Source: DASQZK01 sp963809925
GTDB taxonomy: Bacteria; Bacteroidota; Bacteroidia; Bacteroidales; GCA-2748055
NCBI GenBank assembly: GCA_963809925.1
Contig: CAWELH010000006.1
Location: 62,001 to 126,000, forward strand
DNA length: 64,000 nucleotides
Direction: 5' to 3'
Of this stretch, positions 9,920 through 18,930 are shown one piece after another. The stretch's first letter is position 1; each line of letters begins with the position of its first letter. Both the position numbers and the translations under genes were made by a program. Under the pieces are notes generated by a model, which was not told where the DNA came from, made no database searches, and saw only the letters and a list, made by a program, of their open reading frames with translations.

Positions 9920-10268
9920 CGCTTTCCTGAATTAAAAGTTCTCCCGTTAAAATCTTACCATCAAAACTATAGAAATTAAAAGTGATTCCCAAAAACCTCA
10001 ACATAGGTATATTTTACAGTAAGCAGCGTATAGATTCCCTCCAATACCAGATTTGGTTACAATACACCTGATCCGGAGATATGTCTCAACCAATCCGTAA
10101 TAGAATGAGAAACTTACCCGGCTTCCTCTGAATAAAGACCAAAATCCAGAGAAGATGAATATCTTTTTAGTATATTCGTATAGAGACATCCGCTGTCGAA
10201 AAACTGGTTTTAATTCTTCAAGTAGAATAGGATTCAGCATTTAACTTATTATCAACATAACCTGATTC
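9920..10268. other. Intergenic spacer between divergent genes
   Basis: About 350 bp between two divergently oriented membrane-protein genes. An 80-codon minus-strand frame at 9998-10240 has no signal, family or conserved look and is judged chance. No promoter pair I would defend, no repeats. Confidence 0.4.
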
Positions 10269-10691
10269 GTGATGAAGAATATCGATAAAGAGAAGTTTAA
10301 ACAACGACTTACAAAATACAATTTCAGGTTTGTAGACTTTAATAACATTATCTCAATAAAACTCGACTACGCCCTGGTGGTGCTGGTAGATTTCAATCTA
10401 TTCGATAAAATACTTATTTCCGACAGGTTGATGGGATGGAACTTTCTTACCGGCTTTTTCCGGATGAAGTTAAAATGGGCCATACTCTACAATTTTTTTA
10501 TCCTTCTTCTCGCTGCCATCCTTTTTATGTTTGAAGGAAGCAATATAAATCAGTACTATTTGATCGTAATCTTGTTACTTGGAGGCTTCTGGATCATACT
10601 GTGGACCATTTATTATCACACTAAATCTGAGAGCCTGAAAAAGATGTTAATGATCTGGCTTGAATCTGATTCGTATGATGGCCAGGAATGA
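10269..10691 (+). CDS. Small membrane protein of unknown function
   Basis: 140 aa. The soluble N-terminal part of about 70 residues (FKQRLTKYNFRFVDFNN) is followed by two membrane segments (ILYNFFILLLAAILFMF, and YLIVILLLGGFWIILWTIYY) and a short acidic tail. The hydrophobicity layout and lysine-rich flanks look like a real gene; no family recognised. Isolated, with 350-360 bp noncoding stretches on both sides. Confidence 0.55.
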   Translation: MMKNIDKEKFKQRLTKYNFRFVDFNNIISIKLDYALVVLVDFNLFDKILISDRLMGWNFLTGFFRMKLKWAILYNFFILLLAAILFMFEGSNINQYYLIVILLLGGFWIILWTIYYHTKSESLKKMLMIWLESDSYDGQE

Positions 10692-11051
10692 AAAGAAAAA
10701 TACACCCGGTACCTAACCAGACATATGGATGGTGAAATTAACGATCTCGATGGAATGATATGGAAGATGAATCTTCCTGGTACTCATTGTCAATATAACC
10801 CCTAAAGTACAAATACAGTTTACTGCAGAAACCACTCAAAATTCCGTTTGGTTTTTACCTGTCTCTCCTTACCTGCCCCCCTTCAAATCTTCAAATAAAA
10901 TCTCCGCAAACATTACGCTGCGATTATTGTTTGTTCACTAACCCTGTATCAAAGTGATTGATAATGAAATACCTTTATCTGTATGCATCGGCGTAAATTT
11001 CTTACTGCATCCGCTCAAAAATTTTCGGTTAACTTTTCTAATTCTGTGACC
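10692..11051. other. Intergenic spacer
   Basis: About 360 bp before the amidohydrolase start. It contains a C/T-rich stretch (about 10857-10880) but I see no RNA gene, terminator or well-spaced promoter. Confidence 0.35.
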
Positions 11052-12335
11052 ATGAAACAGCTTATCTTCAGCTTCCTCATTTCCATCCTCAGTATGAACC
11101 TGTTTCCCCAGACTCAGGTCCTGAAAGCCAAAGCATATCTCGATGTCCGAAGCGGTAAACTGATTCAGCCCGCCGTTATAGTTATCGAAAACAGCCAGAT
11201 TAAATCTGTAAATCCGTTGTCACTTCCTTCGGATGCAATCGTAACTGATCTGGGAGATAAAATCCTTCTTCCAGGGTTGATGGATATGCATGTCCACCTC
11301 GACCTGGATATGGAACCCGGGTATCCCTTCCTGGCTGTCACTGAAAACACAAGCATGGCTACATTAAGGGCGGTGCATAATGCCAGAATTACGCTTATGG
11401 CAGGCTTTACCACGGTACGAAATGTAGGTCAGACTCATCCGTGTATCGATCTGATTGATGTTTCGCTCGCAAAGGCATCCGACATGGGTCTGATCGATAG
11501 TCCCCGTATCATACCCTGTGGGCATATGCTCGGGATTACGGGCGGACATGCCGATCCATCAATGATGGCAGGTTTTATCGACGGCGTTGTGAAAAATGGT
11601 CCCGAATATGGCACTGTTGATGGTGTAGATGAAGCCGTTAAAGCCACAAGGTACCAGATCAAGTATGGTGCGCAATGGATTAAAATTATGGCCACAGCCG
11701 GCGTAATGACGAAGGAAAGCTCCGTTGGTGCACAACAACTTACCAATGAAGAAATGAAAGCGATTGTCGATGAAGCCGGCAGACATGGCAAAAAAGTTGC
11801 AGCACATGCGCACGGAACAGAAGGTATCATCGCAGCTGTAAATGCCGGTGTTTCATCCATCGAACACGGATCGATGCTGAATGACGCAGCTATCGGACTA
11901 ATGAAAGATAAGGGTGTCTTCCTGGTTCCTACCACCGCACTTCTTGACCTGATGCAGGATAAAATGGATGACTTTGATCCTATCGTAGCACGGAAAATGA
12001 AATATATCGTTGAAGTAGCCAGAAAGAGCCATGAAAAAGCAGCCAAAGCAGGCGTCAAATTTGCGCTTGGCACGGATGCACCACTTGTGCCCCATGGAAA
12101 AAATGCGCTTGAATTTTCTGCTATGGTCAGAAGAGGTCTGAGCCCCGTTGAAGCCATCAGGGCAGGTACCGTGAACGCAGCGGAAATGCTTGGACTTGAC
12201 GACCGTGGGGAAATTAAGGAAGGAATGCTTGCCGATCTCATCGCTGTACAGGACAACCCGCTGGATAACATTCACACCCTTGAACAAGTGAAATTTGTGA
12301 TGAAAAGCGGAAAAATCTATAAAATGGAGAAATAA
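11052..12335 (+). CDS. Secreted amidohydrolase (Xaa-Pro dipeptidase / imidazolonepropionase-like family)
   Basis: 427 aa from the start at 11052; an upstream in-frame ATG at 10983 would precede the signal peptide (MKQLIFSFLISILSMNLFPQ), so the internal start is preferred. Metal ligands of the amidohydrolase barrel are visible: HVH (80, 82), the lysine strand IKIMATAG, HAHG, IEHGS and the terminal aspartate LGTDAP. A C-terminal beta-sandwich segment (GEIKEGMLADLIAVQDNPL) returns to complete the small domain. Such exported Bacteroidota enzymes often act on N-acyl amino acids or Xaa-Pro dipeptides; the exact substrate is not deducible. The TMEM175-like gene follows 22 bp later. Confidence 0.9.
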   Translation: MKQLIFSFLISILSMNLFPQTQVLKAKAYLDVRSGKLIQPAVIVIENSQIKSVNPLSLPSDAIVTDLGDKILLPGLMDMHVHLDLDMEPGYPFLAVTENTSMATLRAVHNARITLMAGFTTVRNVGQTHPCIDLIDVSLAKASDMGLIDSPRIIPCGHMLGITGGHADPSMMAGFIDGVVKNGPEYGTVDGVDEAVKATRYQIKYGAQWIKIMATAGVMTKESSVGAQQLTNEEMKAIVDEAGRHGKKVAAHAHGTEGIIAAVNAGVSSIEHGSMLNDAAIGLMKDKGVFLVPTTALLDLMQDKMDDFDPIVARKMKYIVEVARKSHEKAAKAGVKFALGTDAPLVPHGKNALEFSAMVRRGLSPVEAIRAGTVNAAEMLGLDDRGEIKEGMLADLIAVQDNPLDNIHTLEQVKFVMKSGKIYKMEK

Positions 12336-12357
12336 TCTGCAACCGATTTTCAGCATT

Positions 12358-12945
12358 ATGAACAAAGGACGTCTTGAAGCATTTAGCGATGGTGTGTTCG
12401 CCATTCTGATTACCATTATGGTCCTGGGATTAAAAATCCCGGAAGGTGACAGGATTAACGATCTGGTACCCGTCATACCAATTTTAGGCAGTTACATAAT
12501 GAGCTTCGTCTACCTTGCGATATACTGGAACAATCATCACCATATGTTGCATACCGTGAAACTTGTAACGGGTGATATCCTCTGGGCAAATATCCATCTG
12601 TTGTTCTGGCTGTCTCTGGTTCCATTCGTAACAGGATGGATGGGTGAAAATCATTTTGCAGCGGTTCCGATGGCCTTTTATGGGATCGTACTTTTCATGG
12701 CTGCATTAGCATATATTATTCTTCAAAACAGGATACTTAAACATCACGGCCCTCAGTCAATCCTGGCCAAAGCGATAGGAAAGGATCTGAAGGGAAAAAT
12801 TTCAGCCCCTCTATATATGATTGCCATCGCTTCCTGTTATATAAGCGGTCTGATCGCAGGCAGTATTTATATACTTCTGGCACTGATGTGGCTCATTCCG
12901 GATAAACGAATTGAAATCATCCTCAGAAATGATCTTAAAGAATAA
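12358..12945 (+). CDS. TMEM175 (DUF1211) family putative potassium channel
   Basis: 195 aa with about six membrane segments. The N-terminus carries the family signature FSDGVFAILIT (residues 9-19), in which the RxxxFSDG stretch of helix 1 lines the pore of bacterial TMEM175 channels. Bacterial members have a single 6-TM repeat and form tetramers, and the length here fits that. It is 22 bp downstream of the amidohydrolase and likely on the same transcript. Selectivity cannot be read from sequence. Confidence 0.88.
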   Translation: MNKGRLEAFSDGVFAILITIMVLGLKIPEGDRINDLVPVIPILGSYIMSFVYLAIYWNNHHHMLHTVKLVTGDILWANIHLLFWLSLVPFVTGWMGENHFAAVPMAFYGIVLFMAALAYIILQNRILKHHGPQSILAKAIGKDLKGKISAPLYMIAIASCYISGLIAGSIYILLALMWLIPDKRIEIILRNDLKE

Positions 12946-13192
12946 TCCTGATCCATCCTGGTTTTCTACTGGATGGAGCTCATCCATGAAGCTTATTAAC
13001 GCTATTGAGGTGATTCCAATGCAAAAAAGCATATCGGATAGCACAAATCTTCCGTTCATTTAGTAAATTCGTAACGGTTGTAAACTTCAGACGCAACTTT
13101 CAAACGAGACCTTACATCATAAGTTTATCACCGTGGATAAGAACCGACCACATCTGAAATGGTGATGTGCTGTCACACTCATAATTAAGCCT

Positions 13193-13639
13193 ATGAAACG
13201 CATAGTTCTCTCCCGATATAACCGGGTTATTGCATTTCTTCTGTCGATTCTGGGTATCGGTAGTGCATGTACCTTTGGGGGATGTGAATACGGTTCGCCC
13301 GCCGTGGAATACGGAACACCTCATGCCGTATTCGAAGTTTTTGGTAAGGTTACAGGTGATAACGATGTTGCTGTACCTGCTGTGAGAGTATCCCTGGAAT
13401 ATGATACCACGTATACGGATGAAAATGGTAACTACATTGCCCGGGTAACTGCCTTCCCGGAAGATCAGAATCTTACCATGGAGTTCATGGATATAGATGG
13501 TGAACTGAATGGCTCTTACCCTCCAGCCGATACAGTGGCATCCTTTGTAGATCCTGAGTTTAAGAATGGCGACGGGTCCTGGTATTCCGGCAAGGTATCA
13601 ACAGAACTCAATATTAAACTGACCCCCGGAAATAAATGA
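13193..13639 (+). CDS. Putative lipoprotein of the rSAM/lipoprotein system
   Basis: 148 aa. The N-terminus is a lipoprotein-like signal (RVIAFLLSILGIGSAC; candidate lipid cysteines 26 or 31). The mature start contains a doubled motif, CEYGSPAVEYGTPHAVF, which matches the YG(S/T)P motif of the small lipoproteins always found beside one radical SAM subfamily in Bacteroidota. The rest is a carboxypeptidase-regulatory-like beta-sandwich (GKVTGDNDVAVPAVRVSLEY, YTDENGNYIARV). Its stop codon overlaps the start of the radical SAM gene by ATGA, so the two are translationally coupled. It is presumably the substrate or partner of that enzyme; the modification is not known to me. Confidence 0.85.
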   Translation: MKRIVLSRYNRVIAFLLSILGIGSACTFGGCEYGSPAVEYGTPHAVFEVFGKVTGDNDVAVPAVRVSLEYDTTYTDENGNYIARVTAFPEDQNLTMEFMDIDGELNGSYPPADTVASFVDPEFKNGDGSWYSGKVSTELNIKLTPGNK

Positions 13640-14736
13640 TCTCAGATCTGCCTTTGAGAAAAAAAATAGGCCTTGAATTATTCCGAAAATACAGGGCCAA
13701 TGCTAAGACTCTCCATCAGCTGGATTACATTTTCTGGGAATGTACGCTGAGATGCCAGCTCAACTGCTTGCACTGTGGCAGTGATTGCACCAAAAACTCC
13801 GCCGTGAAAGATATGCCTGTGGATGATTTTATTGGAGCTATTGATGATATAAGGGAAATCGTGCAGCCAAATAAAACCATGATTGTTTTCACCGGGGGGG
13901 AACCGCTTATGCGCACTGATCTTGAACTCTGTGGTCGTCAGCTCTACGAAAGAGGATTCCCGTGGGGTATCGTAACGAACGGCTTCCATCTAAATGTGAA
14001 ACGACTGAACTCCTTGCTGGGTTCAGGGATGCGGGCTGTTACGGTTAGTCTCGACGGAACCCCTGCATCGCATAATTGGTTGAGAGGAAATCCGCAAAGC
14101 TTTGAAAGAGCAATAACCGCTGTACGGTTGCTTGCAATTGTCCCTGGGTTGAGATTTGACGTAGTGACCTGTGTAAACCAGAGAAATTTCAGCGAACTGA
14201 ATGAACTGAAAAACCTGTTGCTGTCCATGGGTGTGAAAGAATGGAGGATGTTTACCATCTTTCCGGTTGGAAGAGCAAAATTACATGATGAACTGCAGCT
14301 TAAGCCTCACCAGTTCAAAGCAATGCTGGACTTTATTTCTGAAGAGAGAAAGAAAGGGGACCTAAAAATCAGTTATGGATGTGAAGGCTTCCTCGGGAGC
14401 TACGAAGGTGAAGTACGCGACAATCTGTTCTTCTGCCGGGCAGGAATTAATGTTGCATCTGTACTTGCCGACGGCTCCATTTCGGCATGCCCCAGCCTGA
14501 GAAATAATTTTATTCAGGGTAATATCTACAAAGACAATTTTCGGAATATCTGGGAAAATAGGTACCAAATTATGCGTGACAGAACCTGGATGAAGCAGGG
14601 TGATTGCGCTGACTGCCGATACTTTAAGTATTGCGACGGTAATGGTCTGCATCTCCGTGACGGAAAAAGCGGCGAGCTGCTCTTTTGCCATCTTCACCGT
14701 CTCCAAAGATCTGAAACTATGCCAGAGAAGGACTGA
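13636..14736 (+). CDS. Radical SAM/SPASM enzyme, partner of the upstream lipoprotein
   Basis: 366 aa. The iron-sulfur motif CQLNCLHC (Cys40, Cys44, Cys47) is the radical SAM CxxxCxxC. It is followed by FTGGEPLMR (the SAM-binding GGE), a TIM-barrel segment, and a C-terminal SPASM-type cysteine cluster (FFCRAG, SACPSL, GDCADCRYFKYCDGNGLHLR, LLFCH) that would bind auxiliary clusters. SPASM enzymes typically modify peptides or proteins. It overlaps the lipoprotein gene by 4 bp. The pair corresponds to the rSAM/lipoprotein system described computationally in Bacteroidetes. An experimentally shown product is not known to me. Confidence 0.92.
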   Translation: MISDLPLRKKIGLELFRKYRANAKTLHQLDYIFWECTLRCQLNCLHCGSDCTKNSAVKDMPVDDFIGAIDDIREIVQPNKTMIVFTGGEPLMRTDLELCGRQLYERGFPWGIVTNGFHLNVKRLNSLLGSGMRAVTVSLDGTPASHNWLRGNPQSFERAITAVRLLAIVPGLRFDVVTCVNQRNFSELNELKNLLLSMGVKEWRMFTIFPVGRAKLHDELQLKPHQFKAMLDFISEERKKGDLKISYGCEGFLGSYEGEVRDNLFFCRAGINVASVLADGSISACPSLRNNFIQGNIYKDNFRNIWENRYQIMRDRTWMKQGDCADCRYFKYCDGNGLHLRDGKSGELLFCHLHRLQRSETMPEKD

Positions 14737-14791
14737 TTTGAAGCAAACAATTCACTCCCGGTATTGTTGTTTTTCTAAAATACAGAGGAAA

Positions 14792-15946
14792 ATGAAAAAT
14801 ACACACATACCGGAAATTTCTGAAGCTGATCAAATACGAACATCACGAAATTACAATAATACCGGGCAGGCTCACCCCCAAAACTATATTACAATACAGA
14901 TACGCACGTTTCTTATCCTGATTCTTATCCTGTTCGTCACACCTGCCTTTACCGAACCCCTTCCCAGGAACATGATCATCGCCGGGGGTCAGCAGCCCCA
15001 GGTGGTTGTGGATCCCTCCGGAACCATCAGGCTGATCTATGGAAATGAGGACAAAATCTATTGTGCAACTTCATCAGACAATGGAGTCTCCTTTTCTGCC
15101 CCTCAGCTTATTGCTTCCGTTACAGGAATGCCTCTCGGCAAATCCAGAGGCCCACAGGCAGCCAGTTCAGAAAATTATACCCTAGTTACAGCCTTTGACA
15201 AAGATGCAACCATCCATTCTTTCCTGCTCAATCATAAGACTGGAAAATGGAAGGAAACTTCGGCAGTGAATGATCAGCCCAAAACAGCCCCCGAAGGACT
15301 CATGAATATCAGTGCCGGTGAAAATGATGAATTTTATGCGGTCTGGCTTGACCAACGAAACAACCAACGAAACAACATTTGTTTTTCATCCACGAAAGAT
15401 CAGGCTGCCTCCTGGACAAAAAATAAAATGGTTTACATTTCTCCGGATGAGCATGTTTGCCAATGCTGCAGACCCAGTATCGATGTCTCTGAATCAGGTA
15501 TTTATATCATGTTCAGAAACTGGCTGAATGGTTCACGGGATTTGTATATAGTAAAATCTGATGATGACGGAGCGACCTTCGGAGATGCCGTAAAACTTGG
15601 GGAAGGTACCTGGAAATTGAACGGATGCCCAATGGATGGCGGTGGAATCACAACAACAGACAACGGCAAAATATCAACGGTATGGCAGCGCGCCGGCAGT
15701 ATTTACTATGCAAAACCCGGGCAGGAAGAAAAACTCCTGGGTTCCGGAAGGGATTGCAGTATTTCCGGTGCCGGAAACCCGGTTATAACATGGCAGGACG
15801 GAAGGTCACTTAAAGTGCTCGACCTTCTAAGCGGGAAAGAAACCGACGCAGGTGAAGGCGGCTTCATTAAAGCGGTAAGAACACAGGATGAAAAAATACT
15901 GTGCGCATGGGAAAATAACGATGAAATTACGGTCTGCCGGTTCTGA
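14792..15946 (+). CDS. Exported sialidase-fold protein with a CQCC motif
   Basis: 384 aa from the ATG at 14792, which is preceded by a purine-rich GAGGAA. The longer open frame reads back into the radical SAM gene and is rejected. The hydrophobic export segment (FLILILILFVTPAFT) is at about residues 43-57. The body shows repeated beta-propeller Asp-box-like strands (ATSSDNGVSFSAPQL, VKSDDDGATFGDAVKL) as in BNR/sialidase-like proteins. An unusual cluster HVCQCCRPSI (about residues 225-234) and a later cysteine in LNGCPMDGGG suggest a metal site or disulfides. The Arg triad and Tyr of true sialidases are not clear, so activity on sialic acid is doubtful. It follows the radical SAM gene by 55 bp and may be in the same operon. 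Confidence 0.75.
   Translation: MKNTHIPEISEADQIRTSRNYNNTGQAHPQNYITIQIRTFLILILILFVTPAFTEPLPRNMIIAGGQQPQVVVDPSGTIRLIYGNEDKIYCATSSDNGVSFSAPQLIASVTGMPLGKSRGPQAASSENYTLVTAFDKDATIHSFLLNHKTGKWKETSAVNDQPKTAPEGLMNISAGENDEFYAVWLDQRNNQRNNICFSSTKDQAASWTKNKMVYISPDEHVCQCCRPSIDVSESGIYIMFRNWLNGSRDLYIVKSDDDGATFGDAVKLGEGTWKLNGCPMDGGGITTTDNGKISTVWQRAGSIYYAKPGQEEKLLGSGRDCSISGAGNPVITWQDGRSLKVLDLLSGKETDAGEGGFIKAVRTQDEKILCAWENNDEITVCRF
15351..15374 (+). repeat. 12-bp perfect tandem duplication inside the sialidase-fold gene
   Basis: ACCAACGAAACA occurs twice back to back and stays in frame, giving the peptide DQRNNQRNN. It lies in a propeller loop, where a four-residue insertion would be tolerated. It looks like a recent slippage event. 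Confidence 0.8.
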
Positions 15947-16153
15947 AACACAAACACATACACAGCATCTTAAATCTAAATATTTACAATTCCTGACTTA
16001 CCAATCCCTCAGGAATTCCTCAAAATTATTTACCTGCGCGCTGAAAATCTGGCCTGCATCCAACCATTATCCGGCAGAATTTATTACATTCGTTATAGAA
16101 CCTAAATCTGGTAAACGGATATATTTTTCTTTTGCCGGGATAACCGAATAGAC

Positions 16154-18214
16154 ATGTCTGAGAAAACATCAAAACCTGAAGGTATCGGGTTGCCCATCTT
16201 TTATCAGCTTTTGCCCCGGATGGCAAAAAAAGCCGGACCCTTATTGAACAAAGTTGAAACCATCCTACTTATTGCACTGCTGGCCGGCCTAATCCTGATT
16301 AGCCCCGGTGCTTTTGCAAACGTAAAATCCGATACGCTTCGTTCAAATATACCTGCCCTCGACAGTCTTAACCTGGTAAAAAGCGAAAATCCTGTACAGG
16401 CTCTGATTAAATCACTTCCGATTGATAATAAGGATACTATTGAATGGGTATCCGGACAGATCCTGGAGGCATTCGTCAAATCAAATAAAGGCCTTCAGCC
16501 CGAACGTTCCGAAGATTACTATGGCCTGGAAATCCTATTCTTTCTGAAATCTGCATCAGATACTACGATTTCTTCGGAATATCAGGATTTGGCTAAATCG
16601 CTTATTTATGAATATCTCAATCATCTGCCCATGGAATCAGAAGCAGTGGCTGACCAATACCTGAAAAAGAATAAAAAAGACGAATTTTGCATCCGTATAA
16701 AAATATTCAGCGCCGTTTACGGGAACAATGTCAGGGCAGCAAGAAAGTATGTAAGCCATTTATTGTCTGTCAACCCTTCCAGTCTTCCAGGTAACGCTAT
16801 GCAGGCTATGGTACTCTACAATGAAAAGAAATGGGCGGAAAGCAGGGACTATTTTACTAAAACCATAGAAATTTTCCCTGAATATGCAAACGGTTATCAA
16901 TACAGGGGAAAGTGTAACAAGGAACTCAACCTTCCGGAGGAGGCGAAACGTGATTTCATTAAGAGCCTTGAGTATAATCCGGATAACATGTACCTCCAGA
17001 ATGAACTCGGAGTATTGTACCTCGCGGAAGAGCCTGAAATCGCCATCACATGTTTTAAAAAAGCCATTGAACTGAACCCTGATTTTCTCTGGCCGCAGAA
17101 CAACATTGCCCTTGCATACAAAAAAACAGGTGATCGGGATAGTGCACTATATTATTTCGATCGCACTATTACCCTTGAACCAAACTACGATCGGGCTCTG
17201 AACAACAGGGGTGATTTGTATTTAGCGATGGAAAATTATGAAAAAGCGATATCAGATTATTCAAGGTGTATTGAACTTAAGCCTGAAAACCCCAACTATT
17301 ACAAAGACCGGGCGGAAGCATATTTTGTAAGCAATGAGATGAAATTGGCGATCGACGATTTCAAACAGGCATTCAACCTGGCAGATGACTATGCATATGC
17401 TGTAAAAAGAACCGGCGATTGTTATATGAAAATGAATGACTACACTACGGCTATTGGCTACTATGATAAAGCAATACATCTGAGGCCACTGTGGGAGAAT
17501 GCCATCAATGCCCGCGGTGATTCGTACTATTACCTCGGGCAGCTGCCAGAGGCTATGAAAGACTATAACCATTGCATACGGCTCGATTCAACATTCAAAT
17601 ACTACTACCGTGACAGGGGGAATACCTGGTTCGGGATGGGACGCACTGAGAAAGCAATTTCAGATTTTAAAAAAGCCCTGGAACTGGATAAGGATTATGA
17701 CTATGCCTGGAGAAGAATTGCCGATTGTTATTATGTGGATGACGATTACGAAAAAGCCATTGAAAATTACAACAAGGCCATAGCCATAGACTCGCTTTAC
17801 ACGTATGCATACTTTAGCCGGGGGATGAGCCATTACAATCTGAATGAATATGATACAGCTATTGCTGACCTGAATAAGGCGTGTGAAACCGACTCAACAA
17901 ATCAGAGCATCTACGGTAACCTAGGATGGATCTATTATTGTAAGAACGATTTTGACCGGTGTATCATCTACTCAAAAAAGGCGGTCGAACTCGATGATGA
18001 TGCCTATTATGCAAAATTTAACATGGCCCTGGCAACTTTGCGTAGTGGGAATCGCGATGAAGCTAATGAACTCTACCGTACCTTTCTCATGGAAAGCCTT
18101 ATAAAGAATGTTGATATCAGCGGAGCCATCAGCGACCTGAAAAAACTTGTGTCTAAAAATATCATGGTAGATGAGGCTTCGTACATTCTTCATGACATCC
18201 TGAAGTCTGAGTAG
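16154..18214 (+). CDS. Membrane-anchored tetratricopeptide-repeat protein
   Basis: 686 aa. One N-terminal hydrophobic segment (ILLIALLAGLILISPGAFA, about residues 36-54) acts as signal or anchor. From about residue 210 onward there are at least ten TPR units with the W-G-Y-F-A-P pattern (for example NALQYRGKCNKELN-like turns, ALYYFDRTITLEPNYDRALN, AIENYNKAIAIDSLYTYAYF). It is probably a scaffold in the periplasm. Nothing in the sequence identifies its partner. The 207 bp upstream contain no gene. Confidence 0.85.
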   Translation: MSEKTSKPEGIGLPIFYQLLPRMAKKAGPLLNKVETILLIALLAGLILISPGAFANVKSDTLRSNIPALDSLNLVKSENPVQALIKSLPIDNKDTIEWVSGQILEAFVKSNKGLQPERSEDYYGLEILFFLKSASDTTISSEYQDLAKSLIYEYLNHLPMESEAVADQYLKKNKKDEFCIRIKIFSAVYGNNVRAARKYVSHLLSVNPSSLPGNAMQAMVLYNEKKWAESRDYFTKTIEIFPEYANGYQYRGKCNKELNLPEEAKRDFIKSLEYNPDNMYLQNELGVLYLAEEPEIAITCFKKAIELNPDFLWPQNNIALAYKKTGDRDSALYYFDRTITLEPNYDRALNNRGDLYLAMENYEKAISDYSRCIELKPENPNYYKDRAEAYFVSNEMKLAIDDFKQAFNLADDYAYAVKRTGDCYMKMNDYTTAIGYYDKAIHLRPLWENAINARGDSYYYLGQLPEAMKDYNHCIRLDSTFKYYYRDRGNTWFGMGRTEKAISDFKKALELDKDYDYAWRRIADCYYVDDDYEKAIENYNKAIAIDSLYTYAYFSRGMSHYNLNEYDTAIADLNKACETDSTNQSIYGNLGWIYYCKNDFDRCIIYSKKAVELDDDAYYAKFNMALATLRSGNRDEANELYRTFLMESLIKNVDISGAISDLKKLVSKNIMVDEASYILHDILKSE

Positions 18215-18278
18215 TACAAAACTCACAGATATTCAACCTATGAGCCGACGATCAGAAGGTAAAAGCTTAATGCCATGA

Positions 18279-18721
18279 TTATTTAACAGCCTGAACCACT
18301 TCGTTAATGCAAAATGACGTTCTGATTTCAACATTCCCTTTTAACATGCACCAGACCGGGCATATTTTTTCCGACAAAGCCAGTGCCTTGTCCACATCGC
18401 CATTTACAATATCGGGTGAATCAATTTTAATGTCAAGTTCGATACGCCTGAAACTGGTTGGATGTTCTTCTCGACGGTAACCGCGAGATTAATGCTGAGG
18501 TCCAGCAGGTTTTTCTTCATTCTGCGTAGCGTAACAGCCAGACTCGTCCCAATGCACGATGAAAGACTGATCAAAAGTAACTCCAGTGAAGTGTATCCTT
18601 CGTCATCACCAATGGGAGGCGTGTAGTCTACAGTAACAGGAACATTCTCACGCGTACGGCACGAGAATTTCACTTTTTGATTGATTAACTCAATGTCTGA
18701 GGTCAGCAGGTCTGAGGTCAT
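18279..18721 (-). pseudogene. OsmC family peroxiredoxin-like protein, disrupted by a 1-bp frameshift
   Basis: Starts at 18721. The first frame gives the OsmC N-terminal half, including the first peroxidatic cysteine in LLISLSSCIGTSLAVTLRRM, and stops at 18404. The remainder of a typical OsmC protein (REEHPTSFRRIELDIKIDSP, then KICPVWCMLKGN with the second conserved cysteine) continues in another frame to a stop at 18279. A single missing base near 18476 joins them to about 148 residues, the normal length. Both catalytic cysteines are intact, so either the gene is a very recent pseudogene or the base is a consensus error. Confidence 0.85.
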
Positions 18722-18930
18722 AGTCTGGTTATATGGTGATTAAAACCAGGTAAATGTACATCAGACAAAGAAAAGAAAATATGACTGCTGTCATAAAAAC
18801 CCTACTTTACAGTAGATAATTTTACCCTGTAATCAAAATATATCACCCCCAGAGTCTAATCAAACATCTTTTACCTGAAAGCGTTATAAAAAGAATACAT
18901 TAGCATTTAATACTAAAATCATCAATAACC

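Noticed and set aside
9998..10240. 80-codon minus-strand frame between two divergent genes
   Set aside because: No signal, family or start context; composition like noncoding sequence.
11435..12271. 278-codon open frame on the minus strand
   Set aside because: Lies opposite the well-supported amidohydrolase gene; Ser/Ala-rich shadow of its codons with no domain.
14600..14791. Extended N-terminus of the sialidase-fold gene
   Set aside because: It runs back into the radical SAM gene in another frame; the ATG at 14792 has a purine-rich leader and places the export segment correctly.
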